A stretch of 8,752 nt of DNA from an uncultured Clostridia bacterium (GCA_945878965.1 CAMCUJ010000038.1:1-8752); one strand, 5' to 3'; counted from the stretch's first letter, positions 1-6,853 are shown. The notes: generated by a model from the sequence alone, not told the origin. A program made the numbers and translations.

Positions 1-33
1 GAGTACCTTTCTCCCACCGAAAACGTTGAATAA
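1..33 (+). CDS. possible C-terminal end of an upstream gene (partial)
   Basis: The first frame reads ten sense codons (E-Y-L-S-P-T-E-N-V-E) and then TAA at 31-33. The stop falls at the foot of a hairpin and 43 bases before the ABC transporter start, a normal arrangement for the end of a preceding co-directional gene. Half-size ABC exporters are often encoded in pairs, so the upstream gene could be a partner subunit, but ten residues cannot show that. Another frame is also open here, so this is only a suggestion. Confidence 0.2.
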   Translation, partial: EYLSPTENVE

Positions 34-52
34 CGGCGCTCTGCGCCTTATT
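29..52 (+). other. hairpin upstream of the ABC transporter
   Basis: GGCGC (35-39) and GCGCC (43-47) pair perfectly across a TCT loop. The stem extends outward with AATAA (29-33) against TTATT (48-52), leaving C34 bulged, for ten pairs in total. It overlaps the stop codon of the putative upstream gene. No T-run follows directly, so it is a poor intrinsic terminator; an mRNA-processing or stability structure between two genes is equally possible. Confidence 0.4.
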
Positions 53-66
53 GAAGTATATTATTT

Positions 67-72
67 AGGAGG
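67..72 (+). promoter_or_regulatory. ribosome binding site fixing the ABC transporter start
   Basis: A perfect AGGAGG lies four bases before ATG 77. The frame also has a TTG at 26 that would add 17 residues, but those residues are translated hairpin and Shine-Dalgarno sequence. This site therefore decides for ATG 77. Confidence 0.85.
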
Positions 73-76
73 AAGT

Positions 77-1792
77 ATGAAAACGATATCAAGGCTGTTT
101 AGTTTAACACGCAGATATTGGTGGTGTTTTGTAATTGTCGGAGTCTGTACGGTATTTCAAATAATAGCTCAGCTCGTAACGCCCGGAATAATACGTGGAG
201 TTTTAGCTGAAATTGAAGCCGGCTCCGATACGCTTGCAAATACCGCTGTAGTTTCTGCGGTGATGCTTATAGTATTTTATTTGGTTCAAGCAGTATCACA
301 GGGTATGAAATCGTATTTCGGTCACGTTGCGGCGTGGAGAAGTATTCATGATATAAGGCTTAAGCTTTATAATCATATTCAGAATTTATCTATGAAGTTT
401 TTTCAGGATAAGCAGACGGGACAGCTTATGTCTCAGATTTTATCGGACACCAATCTTTTGGAATTACTTATTGCACACGCAGGTCCGGAAATTGTGCTTG
501 ACGTACTTTTATTTTGTTCCGTAATGATTGTTTTATTTATATCTAATGCAAAGCTTGCACTTGTGGCACTTATAATAGTTCCGTTCATTGCGGTAAGCAC
601 GAGATATTTTGCGAAAAAGATTCGTCCGCAGTTCAAATTTGCACATAAGAAAACAGCAGATCTTATGGCTATGGTTCAGGATGATTTATCGGGAATTAAA
701 GAAATACAAGTATTTAATCGTCAGAATTATGAGTTTAACCGTGTTTCAAAGGTTTCAAAGGAATTTACCGACCTTAATTTATCGGCACTCAAAAAGAGTG
801 CGGTATTTCACCCTATGATTTCATTCTTTAACCAATTCGGAACTGCGCTTATAATCGGCTTCGGAGGTTGTTTTGCGGCAAAATACGGACTTATGGGTTC
901 AGAGATTACGGCATTCATTTTGTATCTTAATCTTTTGTATACGCCTATAAGCTCATTTGCAAGAATTAACGAGGATTTGCAGAACTCGCTTGCGGCAGGT
1001 GAGCGTGTTTTGGAGCTTTTTGATACTGAATCCGATGTTACGGAATGTGAGAATCCGATAGTTCCGGATAAGATTGAGGGTGAGATTGAATTTGTTGATG
1101 TATCGTTCAGTTATACCGATTCGGGGGATACTCTTAAAAATATATCACTTAAGATTAACAAGGGTGAAACGGTTGCACTTGTCGGACCTACGGGCGGAGG
1201 AAAGACAACTATTTCAAATCTTATAACAAGGTTTTATGATGTTTCGGACGGTAAGGTTTTAATTGACGGATATAACATTAAGGATTTATCGCTTAAGGCG
1301 CTCAGAGATAACATCAGCATAGTTCTTCAGGACGTATTTTTATTTCATGGAACCATTGCTGAAAATATAGCTTACGGAGCAGAGAACGCAAGCTTTGAGG
1401 ATATTCAGAGAGCCGCAAAAATTGCAAATGCGCATAATTTTATAATAGAAACCGAAAACGGCTATGATACTGTTATAGGTGAGAGGGGACTTAAGCTTTC
1501 GGGCGGACAGAAGCAAAGACTTTCAATTGCCCGTGCGGTGCTCAGAAACAAGCCGATACTTATACTTGACGAGGCTACCGCTGCGGTTGATAATGAAACG
1601 GAAAAGCTTATACACAGTGCTATAAATAATGTTATACAGAACCGTACAACTATAATAATTGCACATCGTTTAACTACAATCCGAAACGCCGATAAAATTG
1701 TTGTAATTTCAGACGGAAGGATTGCGGAGCAGGGTACGCACGATGAGCTTTTGAAAATTGAAAACGGCATTTACAGCGAGCTTTACCGTTAG
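77..1792 (+). CDS. ABC exporter half-transporter, fused membrane and ATPase domains
   Basis: This 571-residue protein has the standard layout of a type IV ABC exporter (MsbA/MdlB/LmrA-like): a six-helix membrane domain at about residues 15-300, then an ATPase domain at about 335-571. Probable helices lie near 16-36, 57-75, 137-156, 158-176, 247-268 and 277-296. The ATPase shows every expected motif: Walker A GPTGGGKT (370-377), Q-loop Gln418, signature LSGGQ (474-478), Walker B ending in Asp498 with catalytic Glu499, and switch His530. It should couple ATP hydrolysis to export of a lipid, drug or peptide across the cytoplasmic membrane, as a homodimer or with a partner encoded upstream. The substrate cannot be read from the sequence. 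There is no C39 peptidase domain at the N-terminus, which argues against a bacteriocin-processing exporter. The start is set by AGGAGG at 67-72. The gene looks intact. Confidence 0.95.
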   Translation: MKTISRLFSLTRRYWWCFVIVGVCTVFQIIAQLVTPGIIRGVLAEIEAGSDTLANTAVVSAVMLIVFYLVQAVSQGMKSYFGHVAAWRSIHDIRLKLYNHIQNLSMKFFQDKQTGQLMSQILSDTNLLELLIAHAGPEIVLDVLLFCSVMIVLFISNAKLALVALIIVPFIAVSTRYFAKKIRPQFKFAHKKTADLMAMVQDDLSGIKEIQVFNRQNYEFNRVSKVSKEFTDLNLSALKKSAVFHPMISFFNQFGTALIIGFGGCFAAKYGLMGSEITAFILYLNLLYTPISSFARINEDLQNSLAAGERVLELFDTESDVTECENPIVPDKIEGEIEFVDVSFSYTDSGDTLKNISLKINKGETVALVGPTGGGKTTISNLITRFYDVSDGKVLIDGYNIKDLSLKALRDNISIVLQDVFLFHGTIAENIAYGAENASFEDIQRAAKIANAHNFIIETENGYDTVIGERGLKLSGGQKQRLSIARAVLRNKPILILDEATAAVDNETEKLIHSAINNVIQNRTTIIIAHRLTTIRNADKIVVISDGRIAEQGTHDELLKIENGIYSELYR

Positions 1793-1883
1793 GCGACGGC
1801 GGTCGCTATTTTCCTCACGGCGGCAACGAGCCGCCGCAATGAAGCATTCTCGGTCGGCTTCGCCGACAGAACGTATGGCATAC
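1793..1883. repeat. GC-rich cluster of short perfect hairpins after the ABC gene
   Basis: Three perfect stem-loops stand almost end to end: GCGAC/GTCGC (1793-1797 with 1802-1806, loop GGCG), CGGCGGC/GCCGCCG (1818-1824 with 1830-1836, loop AACGA) and GTCGGC/GCCGAC (1853-1858 with 1862-1867, loop TTC). A fourth, weaker palindrome, GTATG-G-CATAC, ends at 1883. The first begins directly after the ABC transporter stop and is followed by TATTTT, so it may help end that transcript. The GC content is clearly higher than in the flanking DNA. It resembles REP-like intergenic repeats or a structured 3' end; no coding frame is evident. Confidence 0.5.
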
Positions 1884-1968
1884 ATTTAGCGGTAAACCCA
1901 CGCCTAAAACTATAAACGAAAGCGGATAGACCTCAAACGCAAATCTTAACGGAGCGTTCAACAAAACG

Positions 1969-1986
1969 TTACGTTCTAAAACGTAA
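1969..1986. other. isolated 7-bp hairpin
   Basis: TTACGTT (1969-1975) and AACGTAA (1980-1986) form a perfect stem around a CTAA loop, in otherwise AT-rich gene-free DNA. No T-run follows, so it is not a classic terminator. It could equally be a protein-binding palindrome, and its function is unknown. Confidence 0.35.
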
Positions 1987-2052
1987 TAATTAAAATTTGA
2001 TTAATAAAAATCCGAAAATGATAGAGTAAATCAGACAGGAACGCTGAGGGGT

Positions 2053-2082
2053 GTTGGGGAAGCCTCCCCAACCGTCGTTTTT
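2053..2082 (+). terminator. probable rho-independent terminator between the ABC gene and malQ
   Basis: GTTGGGGA (2053-2060) and TCCCCAAC (2065-2072) make a perfect 8-bp, GC-rich stem with an AGCC loop. The TTTTT run at 2078-2082 follows after a five-base spacer, and another T-rich stretch comes after that. The spacer is longer than ideal, so termination may be partial. It would separate the ABC transporter transcript from malQ, but it leaves little room for a malQ promoter and I could not find a convincing one. Confidence 0.5.
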
Positions 2083-2083
2083 G

Positions 2084-2128
2084 GTTCTTTTTGGACGAGC
2101 AAAAAGAACAATTAGAAAAGAACAATTA
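2084..2128 (+). repeat. AT-rich hairpin overlapping a 13-base direct repeat before malQ
   Basis: GTTCTTTTT (2084-2092) pairs perfectly with AAAAAGAAC (2101-2109) across an eight-base loop. The right arm is also part of a direct repeat: AAAAGAACAATTA occurs at 2102-2114 and again at 2116-2128, one base apart. The left arm contributes T-rich sequence just downstream of the GC-rich hairpin at 2053-2072. This block ends about ten bases before the malQ ribosome binding site and would fold in the malQ leader if transcription starts upstream. Confidence 0.45.
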
Positions 2129-2151
2129 AAGGAACAGAAAGGATTATATTT

Positions 2152-3633
2152 ATGAGAAAAAGCGGAGTTTTACTTCATATATCCTCACTTCCGTCAGAGT
2201 ACGGAATAGGTACATTCGGAAAGGAAGCCTATAATTTCGTTGACTTTCTGAAAAATTCGGGACAAAGCTATTGGCAGATACTGCCTATAGGCCCTACAGG
2301 ATACGGCGATTCACCGTATCAATCGTTTTCAACCTTTGCCGGAAATCCGTATTTCATAGATTTGGATATGCTTTGTGAAGACGGCTTGATTCAGAAATCC
2401 GATTATGCGGAGCTTGACTGGGGAGAGAAAAAAGATAGGGTTGATTATGATAAGATATTTGAAAATAAATTCAGTGTCCTAAGAATTGCATATAATAATT
2501 CTTATGAAAAATTGAAGGAGGAAATAAATGAATTCAGAGCGGAAAATTCGTACTGGATTGAAAATTATGCAATGTTTATGGCGCTTAAGCGTGAATTTAA
2601 GCTTAAGTCATATAAGGATTGGGACGATGATATTAAGCTGCGTGATACCGAAACTATGAATAAGTATTATACAAAACTTGAAAAAGATATTAACTTTTAT
2701 ATATTCAATCAGTATATGTTCGATAAGCAGTGGAAAAAGCTTAAAAAATACGCTAATGAAAACGGAATAGAGATAATAGGAGATATACCGATATATGTAG
2801 CAGAGGACAGTGCAGATGCGTGGGCATATAATGAAATATTATGTCTTGACGAGCGAAGAATTCCTACTGTGGTTGCGGGTTGTCCGCCGGACTTGTTTTC
2901 TGATAAGGGTCAACTTTGGGGGAATCCTGTGTATGACTGGAAATCACTTGAGAAATCGGACTATGAATGGTGGATAAAGAGAATTGAAAAGGCGTTGTCG
3001 CTTTATGATGTGGTAAGAATTGACCATTTCCGAGGCTTTGATTCATATTACACAATTCCATACGGTTCGGAGGATGCCATTATAGGAGAATGGAAGAGGG
3101 GACCCGGAATGAAGTTCTTTAATTTCCTTGAAGAAAAGCTTGGAGGAAAGCTGCCTATAATTGCAGAGGATTTAGGCGATTTAAATGATGATGTGAGAAA
3201 GCTTCTTAAGGACAGTAAGTTCCCCGGAATGAAGGTTTTGGAGTTTGCCTTTGACCCGTATTCCGATAATGAATATCTGCCTCATAACTTTAAGAAGAAT
3301 TGTATAGGCTATATCGGAACTCATGATAATGAAACCGCTGTAGGCTGGTTTAAGAGTCAGCCAAGCGATGTAGTGGAATTTGCAAAGGATTATATGCAGA
3401 TTAAGGACGATGAAAAGGAGATTAACTGGAGATTTATCAGATGCTTGTTTTCAACTGCTGCGGATACGGTAATTGTTCAGATGCAGGATATACTCGGACT
3501 TGATAACTCGGCAAGAATGAACACTCCGTCAACTCTCGGCGGAAACTGGGAATGGAGAATGGAAAGCGGTATGCTTTCGGATGAGCTTTGTGAAAAGCTT
3601 AAGAATGTGACCTCAGTATATAAAAGAATATAG
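2152..3633 (+). CDS. malQ: 4-alpha-glucanotransferase (amylomaltase, GH77)
   Basis: This 493-residue protein matches bacterial amylomaltases of glycoside hydrolase family 77 in length and motifs. It is a cytoplasmic enzyme that moves alpha-1,4-glucan segments between maltodextrins and releases glucose, in maltose/starch and glycogen metabolism. The N-terminal part carries the family block YGIGTFG followed by LPIGPTGYGDSPYQSFS. The catalytic residues are all visible: nucleophile Asp291 in VVRIDHFRGF, acid/base Glu339 in IIAEDLGDL, and transition-state stabilising Asp392 in GTHDNET. Loop motifs such as GDIPIYVAEDSADAW and CPPDLFSDKGQLWGNPVYDW are also present. ATG 2152 follows an AAAGGA site (2138-2143) by eight bases. 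No glycogen phosphorylase or maltose transporter gene is adjacent, so it appears to be a stand-alone transcript. It is intact and ends before a strong terminator at 3782-3814. Confidence 0.96.
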   Translation: MRKSGVLLHISSLPSEYGIGTFGKEAYNFVDFLKNSGQSYWQILPIGPTGYGDSPYQSFSTFAGNPYFIDLDMLCEDGLIQKSDYAELDWGEKKDRVDYDKIFENKFSVLRIAYNNSYEKLKEEINEFRAENSYWIENYAMFMALKREFKLKSYKDWDDDIKLRDTETMNKYYTKLEKDINFYIFNQYMFDKQWKKLKKYANENGIEIIGDIPIYVAEDSADAWAYNEILCLDERRIPTVVAGCPPDLFSDKGQLWGNPVYDWKSLEKSDYEWWIKRIEKALSLYDVVRIDHFRGFDSYYTIPYGSEDAIIGEWKRGPGMKFFNFLEEKLGGKLPIIAEDLGDLNDDVRKLLKDSKFPGMKVLEFAFDPYSDNEYLPHNFKKNCIGYIGTHDNETAVGWFKSQPSDVVEFAKDYMQIKDDEKEINWRFIRCLFSTAADTVIVQMQDILGLDNSARMNTPSTLGGNWEWRMESGMLSDELCEKLKNVTSVYKRI

Positions 3634-3690
3634 AGTATTAGGCGATTGTAAAATGTGAAAACGCAAAATTGCGGATAACTTTTCCCCAAA

Positions 3691-3803
3691 GTCCTCCTTG
3701 TGTAAAGGAGGGTGTCACGCAAAGCGTGACGAGAGGATTGTAAGTAGCACGGAAAAACAATCCCTCAGTCACTTTGTGACAGCTCCCTTTACACAAGGGA
3801 GCC
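3691..3803. repeat. MITE-like composite inverted repeat between convergent genes
   Basis: This element of about 113 bases is an imperfect inverted repeat with arms of roughly 50 bases. Each arm contains its own hairpins: CCTCCTT/AAGGAGG (3693-3699 with 3705-3711), GTCACGC/GCGTGAC (3714-3720 with 3724-3730), GTCAC/GTGAC (3768-3772 with 3776-3780) and GCTCCCTT/AAGGGAGC (3782-3789 with 3795-3802). The arms also pair with each other, most clearly GGATTGT (3735-3741) with ACAATCC (3757-3763). The shared outer core CCTTGTGTAAAGG-like sequence occurs in both arms. There is no reading frame of note. The nested design is that of a non-autonomous miniature element, and I recall similar intergenic palindromes in gut Clostridia; copy number in this genome cannot be judged from one window. 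Confidence 0.7.
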
Positions 3804-3814
3804 GTTTTTCTTTT
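3782..3814 (+). terminator. rho-independent terminator of malQ
   Basis: GCTCCCTT (3782-3789) and AAGGGAGC (3795-3802) form a perfect 8-bp stem around TACAC. They are followed by CG and the T-rich run TTTTTCTTTT (3805-3814). This is the last hairpin of the MITE-like repeat and lies about 150 bases after the malQ stop. On the opposite strand no comparable T-run follows the repeat's hairpins, so its ability to end the bio operon transcript is uncertain. Confidence 0.75.
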
Positions 3815-3847
3815 CGCTACATTGTCGTGTGAATACAGCCGCCGTCG

Positions 3848-5194
3848 TTAACAAGACAAAATATCGTTAATTGCACGAGTGCATATATCTACCGAGCGGT
3901 CAATTTCCTCCTTGTTTATTATAAGAGGAGGATTGAAATAAAGTACATTTCCGAGCGGTCTTAGAATTAATCCGTACTCAAGGGCCTTTTTATAAATCTG
4001 ATAGCCTATTCTAAGCTTTGAATCAAAGCCTGCTTTTGAAGTCTTGTCCTCAACAAGCTCAATAGCGTTTATAAGACCTATATGTCGTATTTCTCCGACA
4101 TTCTTATGCTCTTTTAATGCGTTTGTAAGCTTGTTGTGAAGATATACTGCGTTTTGTGAAGCGTTTTCAAGTATGTTATCCTCACGAAGTATTTTTTGTA
4201 CAGCAAGCGCCGCACTGCAGCCGAGCGGATTTCCGCTGTAGGTATGACTGTGCATAAATGCCTTGCCCTCGTTGTAATCGGCATAAAATGCGTTGTATAT
4301 TTCGTCTGTGGTTATGGTTATTGCCATAGGCATATATCCGCCTGTCAATCCCTTTGATATACACATTATATCAGGACTTACTTCGGCGTGGTCAAACGCA
4401 AACATTTTACCCGTTCTGCCAAAGCCTGTCGCTATTTCATCGGCAATCAGCAATACGTTATACTTGTCGCAGAGCGAGCGAAGCTTTTTAAGATAAAGCG
4501 GCGGATAAATTCTCATTCCGGCACTGCCCTGAAGAAGCGGCTCAACTATCATTGCACATACTGAGTCTGCATATTTTTCAAACTTTTTTTTCGCATCCTC
4601 AAAGCACTCGCACTGACAGTTATCCCTGCATTTTCCGTATGGACATCGGTAACATTCGGGTGCCTCTATATGAATTGTATCCATAAGCATAGGCTTGTAT
4701 ATTTTTGCATATAAATCCATACTTCCGACAGATAATGCGCCTATTGTTTCACCGTGATATCCCTCCGTCAGACACATAAATTTCGTTTTTTTAGTATTTC
4801 CTGTCTGATACTGATACTGAAAAGCCATTTTTAATGCACATTCAACTGCCGCAGAACCGTTATCCGAGAAATTGAACTTTTTAAGTCCCGATGGTATTAT
4901 TTTTGAAAGCTCCTCGCAAAGCTGTATAGCAGGCTCGTGAGAAAAATTAGCAAATATAACGTGTTCAAGACTGTCAAGCTGATTTTTTATGTATTCGTTG
5001 ATTTTTGGATTGCAGTGACCGAGAAGATTGCACCACCATGAGCTGACAATATCTATATATTCCTTTCCCTCGTTATCATAGAGATATACGCCGTTTCCAC
5101 GCTCTATAATTATAGGCGGCAGTGTTTCATAATCCTTCATCTGTGAACAGGGATGCCATATATACTTTAAGTCCTTTTTTTGTAATTCATTCAT
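3848..5194 (-). CDS. bioA: adenosylmethionine-8-amino-7-oxononanoate aminotransferase
   Basis: This 448-residue, PLP-dependent class III aminotransferase converts 7-keto-8-aminopelargonate (KAPA) to 7,8-diaminopelargonate (DAPA), usually with S-adenosylmethionine as amino donor. BioA identity rather than a generic aminotransferase is supported by the N-terminal WHPCSQMKDYE, the paired Trp53-Trp54 in SSWWCNLLGH, and RPLGN (412-416) near the C-terminus. PLP-site residues are visible: Tyr146-His147-Gly148, Asp252 in ADEIATGFGRTG, and Schiff-base Lys281 in SKGLTGGYMP. An unusual segment at 181-197 holds six cysteines (C-x2-C-x4-C-x3-C-x-C-x-C). This is the last gene of the operon: its ATG follows the bioD stop after five bases, and its likely Shine-Dalgarno GAGG (complement of 5203-5206) lies inside the last codons of bioD, so translation is probably coupled. 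It is intact. Confidence 0.96.
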   Translation of the reverse strand: MNELQKKDLKYIWHPCSQMKDYETLPPIIIERGNGVYLYDNEGKEYIDIVSSWWCNLLGHCNPKINEYIKNQLDSLEHVIFANFSHEPAIQLCEELSKIIPSGLKKFNFSDNGSAAVECALKMAFQYQYQTGNTKKTKFMCLTEGYHGETIGALSVGSMDLYAKIYKPMLMDTIHIEAPECYRCPYGKCRDNCQCECFEDAKKKFEKYADSVCAMIVEPLLQGSAGMRIYPPLYLKKLRSLCDKYNVLLIADEIATGFGRTGKMFAFDHAEVSPDIMCISKGLTGGYMPMAITITTDEIYNAFYADYNEGKAFMHSHTYSGNPLGCSAALAVQKILREDNILENASQNAVYLHNKLTNALKEHKNVGEIRHIGLINAIELVEDKTSKAGFDSKLRIGYQIYKKALEYGLILRPLGNVLYFNPPLIINKEEIDRSVDICTRAINDILSC

Positions 5195-5199
5195 TTGTC

Positions 5200-5892
5200 T
5201 TACCTCACTTCGTCATACAATGATTTTAATAATTCTATATCAATATTTATATCATCGGCATTTTGCTCAATAACTCCGACTACCGAAATATTACCGAGCT
5301 TTTCAATCATATCCTTATTGTCACGGTGCATTATGTTTTTACTGTCGAAGTTGTTTAGTATTATTCCTTTAACAGGTATGCTTCTTTGTTTAAGATATTC
5401 TATAGTTAATATAACCGAATTAATTGTGCCAAGACCTGCATCGGCAATTATAAGTGTCGGAAGCTTTAACTCGGTTATTATATCCTCAAGCATAATATGC
5501 ACATTTTCATCAAATCTTATCGGACAGACAATTCCGCCGCTTCCCTCTGCGGTTACATAGTCAAATTTTGAGCATACCGCAGAAAAATCATTTTTGACTT
5601 TCGCAATATCAACCGGATTTCCCTCGATTTTTGCTGCAAGATGCGGTGATACTGCTATTTTATAAGCATATGATACCATATCATCGAAATCTTGCCTAAC
5701 TCCCGAAATACTTTTAACATATTCAGCATCTTTTGGAATGAGTATTCCGTTTCTTTCTTCGGCATCGCTTAAAGCCGCTTTATAATAACCGGCATTTATA
5801 CCGTTGTCAATCAGCTTTTTAATAATAAGTGCGGTTACATAGGTTTTTCCGATATCTGTTCCCGTTGCGGTAATAAAAAGTCCTTTACTCAT
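5200..5892 (-). CDS. bioD: dethiobiotin synthetase
   Basis: This 230-residue cytoplasmic enzyme uses ATP and CO2 to close the ureido ring of DAPA, giving dethiobiotin. The N-terminus FITATGTDIGKTYVT is the BioD P-loop; it aligns without gaps to E. coli FVTGTDTEVGKTV, with Lys16-Thr17 conserved but the first Gly and the Asp of GTD replaced by Ala9 and Gly11. Lys38 in YYKAALSD matches the catalytic lysine of the E. coli YKPVASG motif, and AEGSGGI (115-121) matches VEGAGG. SPHLA (82-86) and the Asn pair at 180-181 are further family positions. The frame stays open to 6051, but that extension lies inside bioB in another frame. ATG 5892 is preceded by AAGGCGG (complement of 5902-5908) and gives the normal family length. 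The start overlaps the bioB stop in ATGAGTAA, which implies translational coupling. Confidence 0.94.
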   Translation of the reverse strand: MSKGLFITATGTDIGKTYVTALIIKKLIDNGINAGYYKAALSDAEERNGILIPKDAEYVKSISGVRQDFDDMVSYAYKIAVSPHLAAKIEGNPVDIAKVKNDFSAVCSKFDYVTAEGSGGIVCPIRFDENVHIMLEDIITELKLPTLIIADAGLGTINSVILTIEYLKQRSIPVKGIILNNFDSKNIMHRDNKDMIEKLGNISVVGVIEQNADDINIDIELLKSLYDEVR

Positions 5893-6850
5893 TACAAAGC
5901 ACCGCCTTAAAGCCAAGCTTATCAAGCATAGCGTTATCTGAGGATATAGTTGCACCTGTAGTTGTAAGCATATCACCTGAAATGGCAGCATTCGCACCCG
6001 ACTTAAAGCAGGCTTCTCCACGGTCACCAAGCAGTATTCTTCCTCCGGCAAGGCGAATTGATGCTGTAGGGTTTATGAACCTGAATATTGCACATATACG
6101 TCGTACATCATCATTATTAAGCTTTTCATTGTTTTCATAGGGTGTTCCCTTTATGGGGTTTAAAATATTTACAGGCATTGAACGGATATTCAGATTTCGT
6201 ATTTCAATTGCCATATCAATTCTGTCCTCCATAGTTTCTCCAAGTCCCATTATACCGCCGCTGCATACGGAAAGTTCTGCACGTTGTGCAGCTTTTATAG
6301 CTTCTATTTTATCGTTATAGGTGTGTGTTGTACAGACGTTTGGAAAATATGCGGCGGATGTTTCAAGATTGTTATGTACACGGCTTACGCCCGAAGCCTT
6401 AAGACGTTTGAATTGCTCCACGTTTAAAAGTCCGAGTGACACGCACACAGAAATATCACAGTTCTTTTTAATTTCACGTACCGTTTCACAAACCTTGTCA
6501 ATTTCTTCGTCAGAAAGCCTTTTTCCGGAGGTAACGAGTGAAAAACGCTTTATACCGTGCTCTGCATTGTATTTAGCTGTTTCTACGACAGGCTTTGAGT
6601 CAAGAAGAGGGTATTCTTCAATATTGGTGCAATATGCCGAGGATTGTGCGCAGTATTTACAGTTTTCACTGCAACGTCCGCTTTTTGCGTTTATTATAGT
6701 ACATATATCAAATGAATTGCCGCAGAAATGTTTGCGTATTTCATCGGCAGCATTGCAAAGCTCTTCAAGAGGAGCGGAGGAAAGCTCAATTGCTTCATTT
6801 TTGGTCAGCATTTCTCCGGAAAGTACTTTGTTTTTTAATTTATTTATCAT
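5885..6850 (-). CDS. bioB: biotin synthase, radical SAM enzyme
   Basis: This 321-residue radical SAM protein inserts sulfur into dethiobiotin to make biotin. The [4Fe-4S]/SAM motif CSENCKYC supplies Cys60, Cys64 and Cys67. Other hallmarks are YNHNLDTS-like VHNNLETS (159-165 region), VCSGGIMGLGE (195-205) and SIRLAGGR (265-271). Against the E. coli [2Fe-2S] ligands Cys97, Cys128, Cys188 and Arg260, the matching residues here are Ser104, Cys136, Cys196 and Arg266, so one cysteine ligand is missing. Extra cysteines are present, for example Cys43, Cys50, Cys74, Cys131 and Cys173. The protein is a little shorter than E. coli BioB, mainly at the C-terminus. ATG 6850 has AGAAGGA (complement of 6859-6865) eight bases upstream, within the last bioY codons. 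It is the second gene of the operon, three bases after bioY, and overlaps bioD by eight bases. Confidence 0.95.
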   Translation of the reverse strand: MINKLKNKVLSGEMLTKNEAIELSSAPLEELCNAADEIRKHFCGNSFDICTIINAKSGRCSENCKYCAQSSAYCTNIEEYPLLDSKPVVETAKYNAEHGIKRFSLVTSGKRLSDEEIDKVCETVREIKKNCDISVCVSLGLLNVEQFKRLKASGVSRVHNNLETSAAYFPNVCTTHTYNDKIEAIKAAQRAELSVCSGGIMGLGETMEDRIDMAIEIRNLNIRSMPVNILNPIKGTPYENNEKLNNDDVRRICAIFRFINPTASIRLAGGRILLGDRGEACFKSGANAAISGDMLTTTGATISSDNAMLDKLGFKAVLCNE

Positions 6851-6853
6851 AAT

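Noticed and set aside
26..76. Upstream TTG start that would lengthen the ABC transporter by 17 residues
   Set aside because: The added residues come from a hairpin and the Shine-Dalgarno region; AGGAGG at 67-72 points clearly to ATG 77.
1997..2025. Possible malQ promoter (TTGATT with GATAGA 17 bases later)
   Set aside because: The -10 matches only three of six positions, and the terminator-like hairpin at 2053-2082 would lie between it and malQ.
5195..5560. 121-codon open frame on the plus strand
   Set aside because: It is antisense to bioD; its hydrophobic, Ser/Ile-rich composition is what reversed AT-rich codons produce.
5893..6051. 53-residue N-terminal extension of BioD
   Set aside because: It lies wholly inside bioB in another frame; the BioD fold begins directly after ATG 5892 with its P-loop segment.
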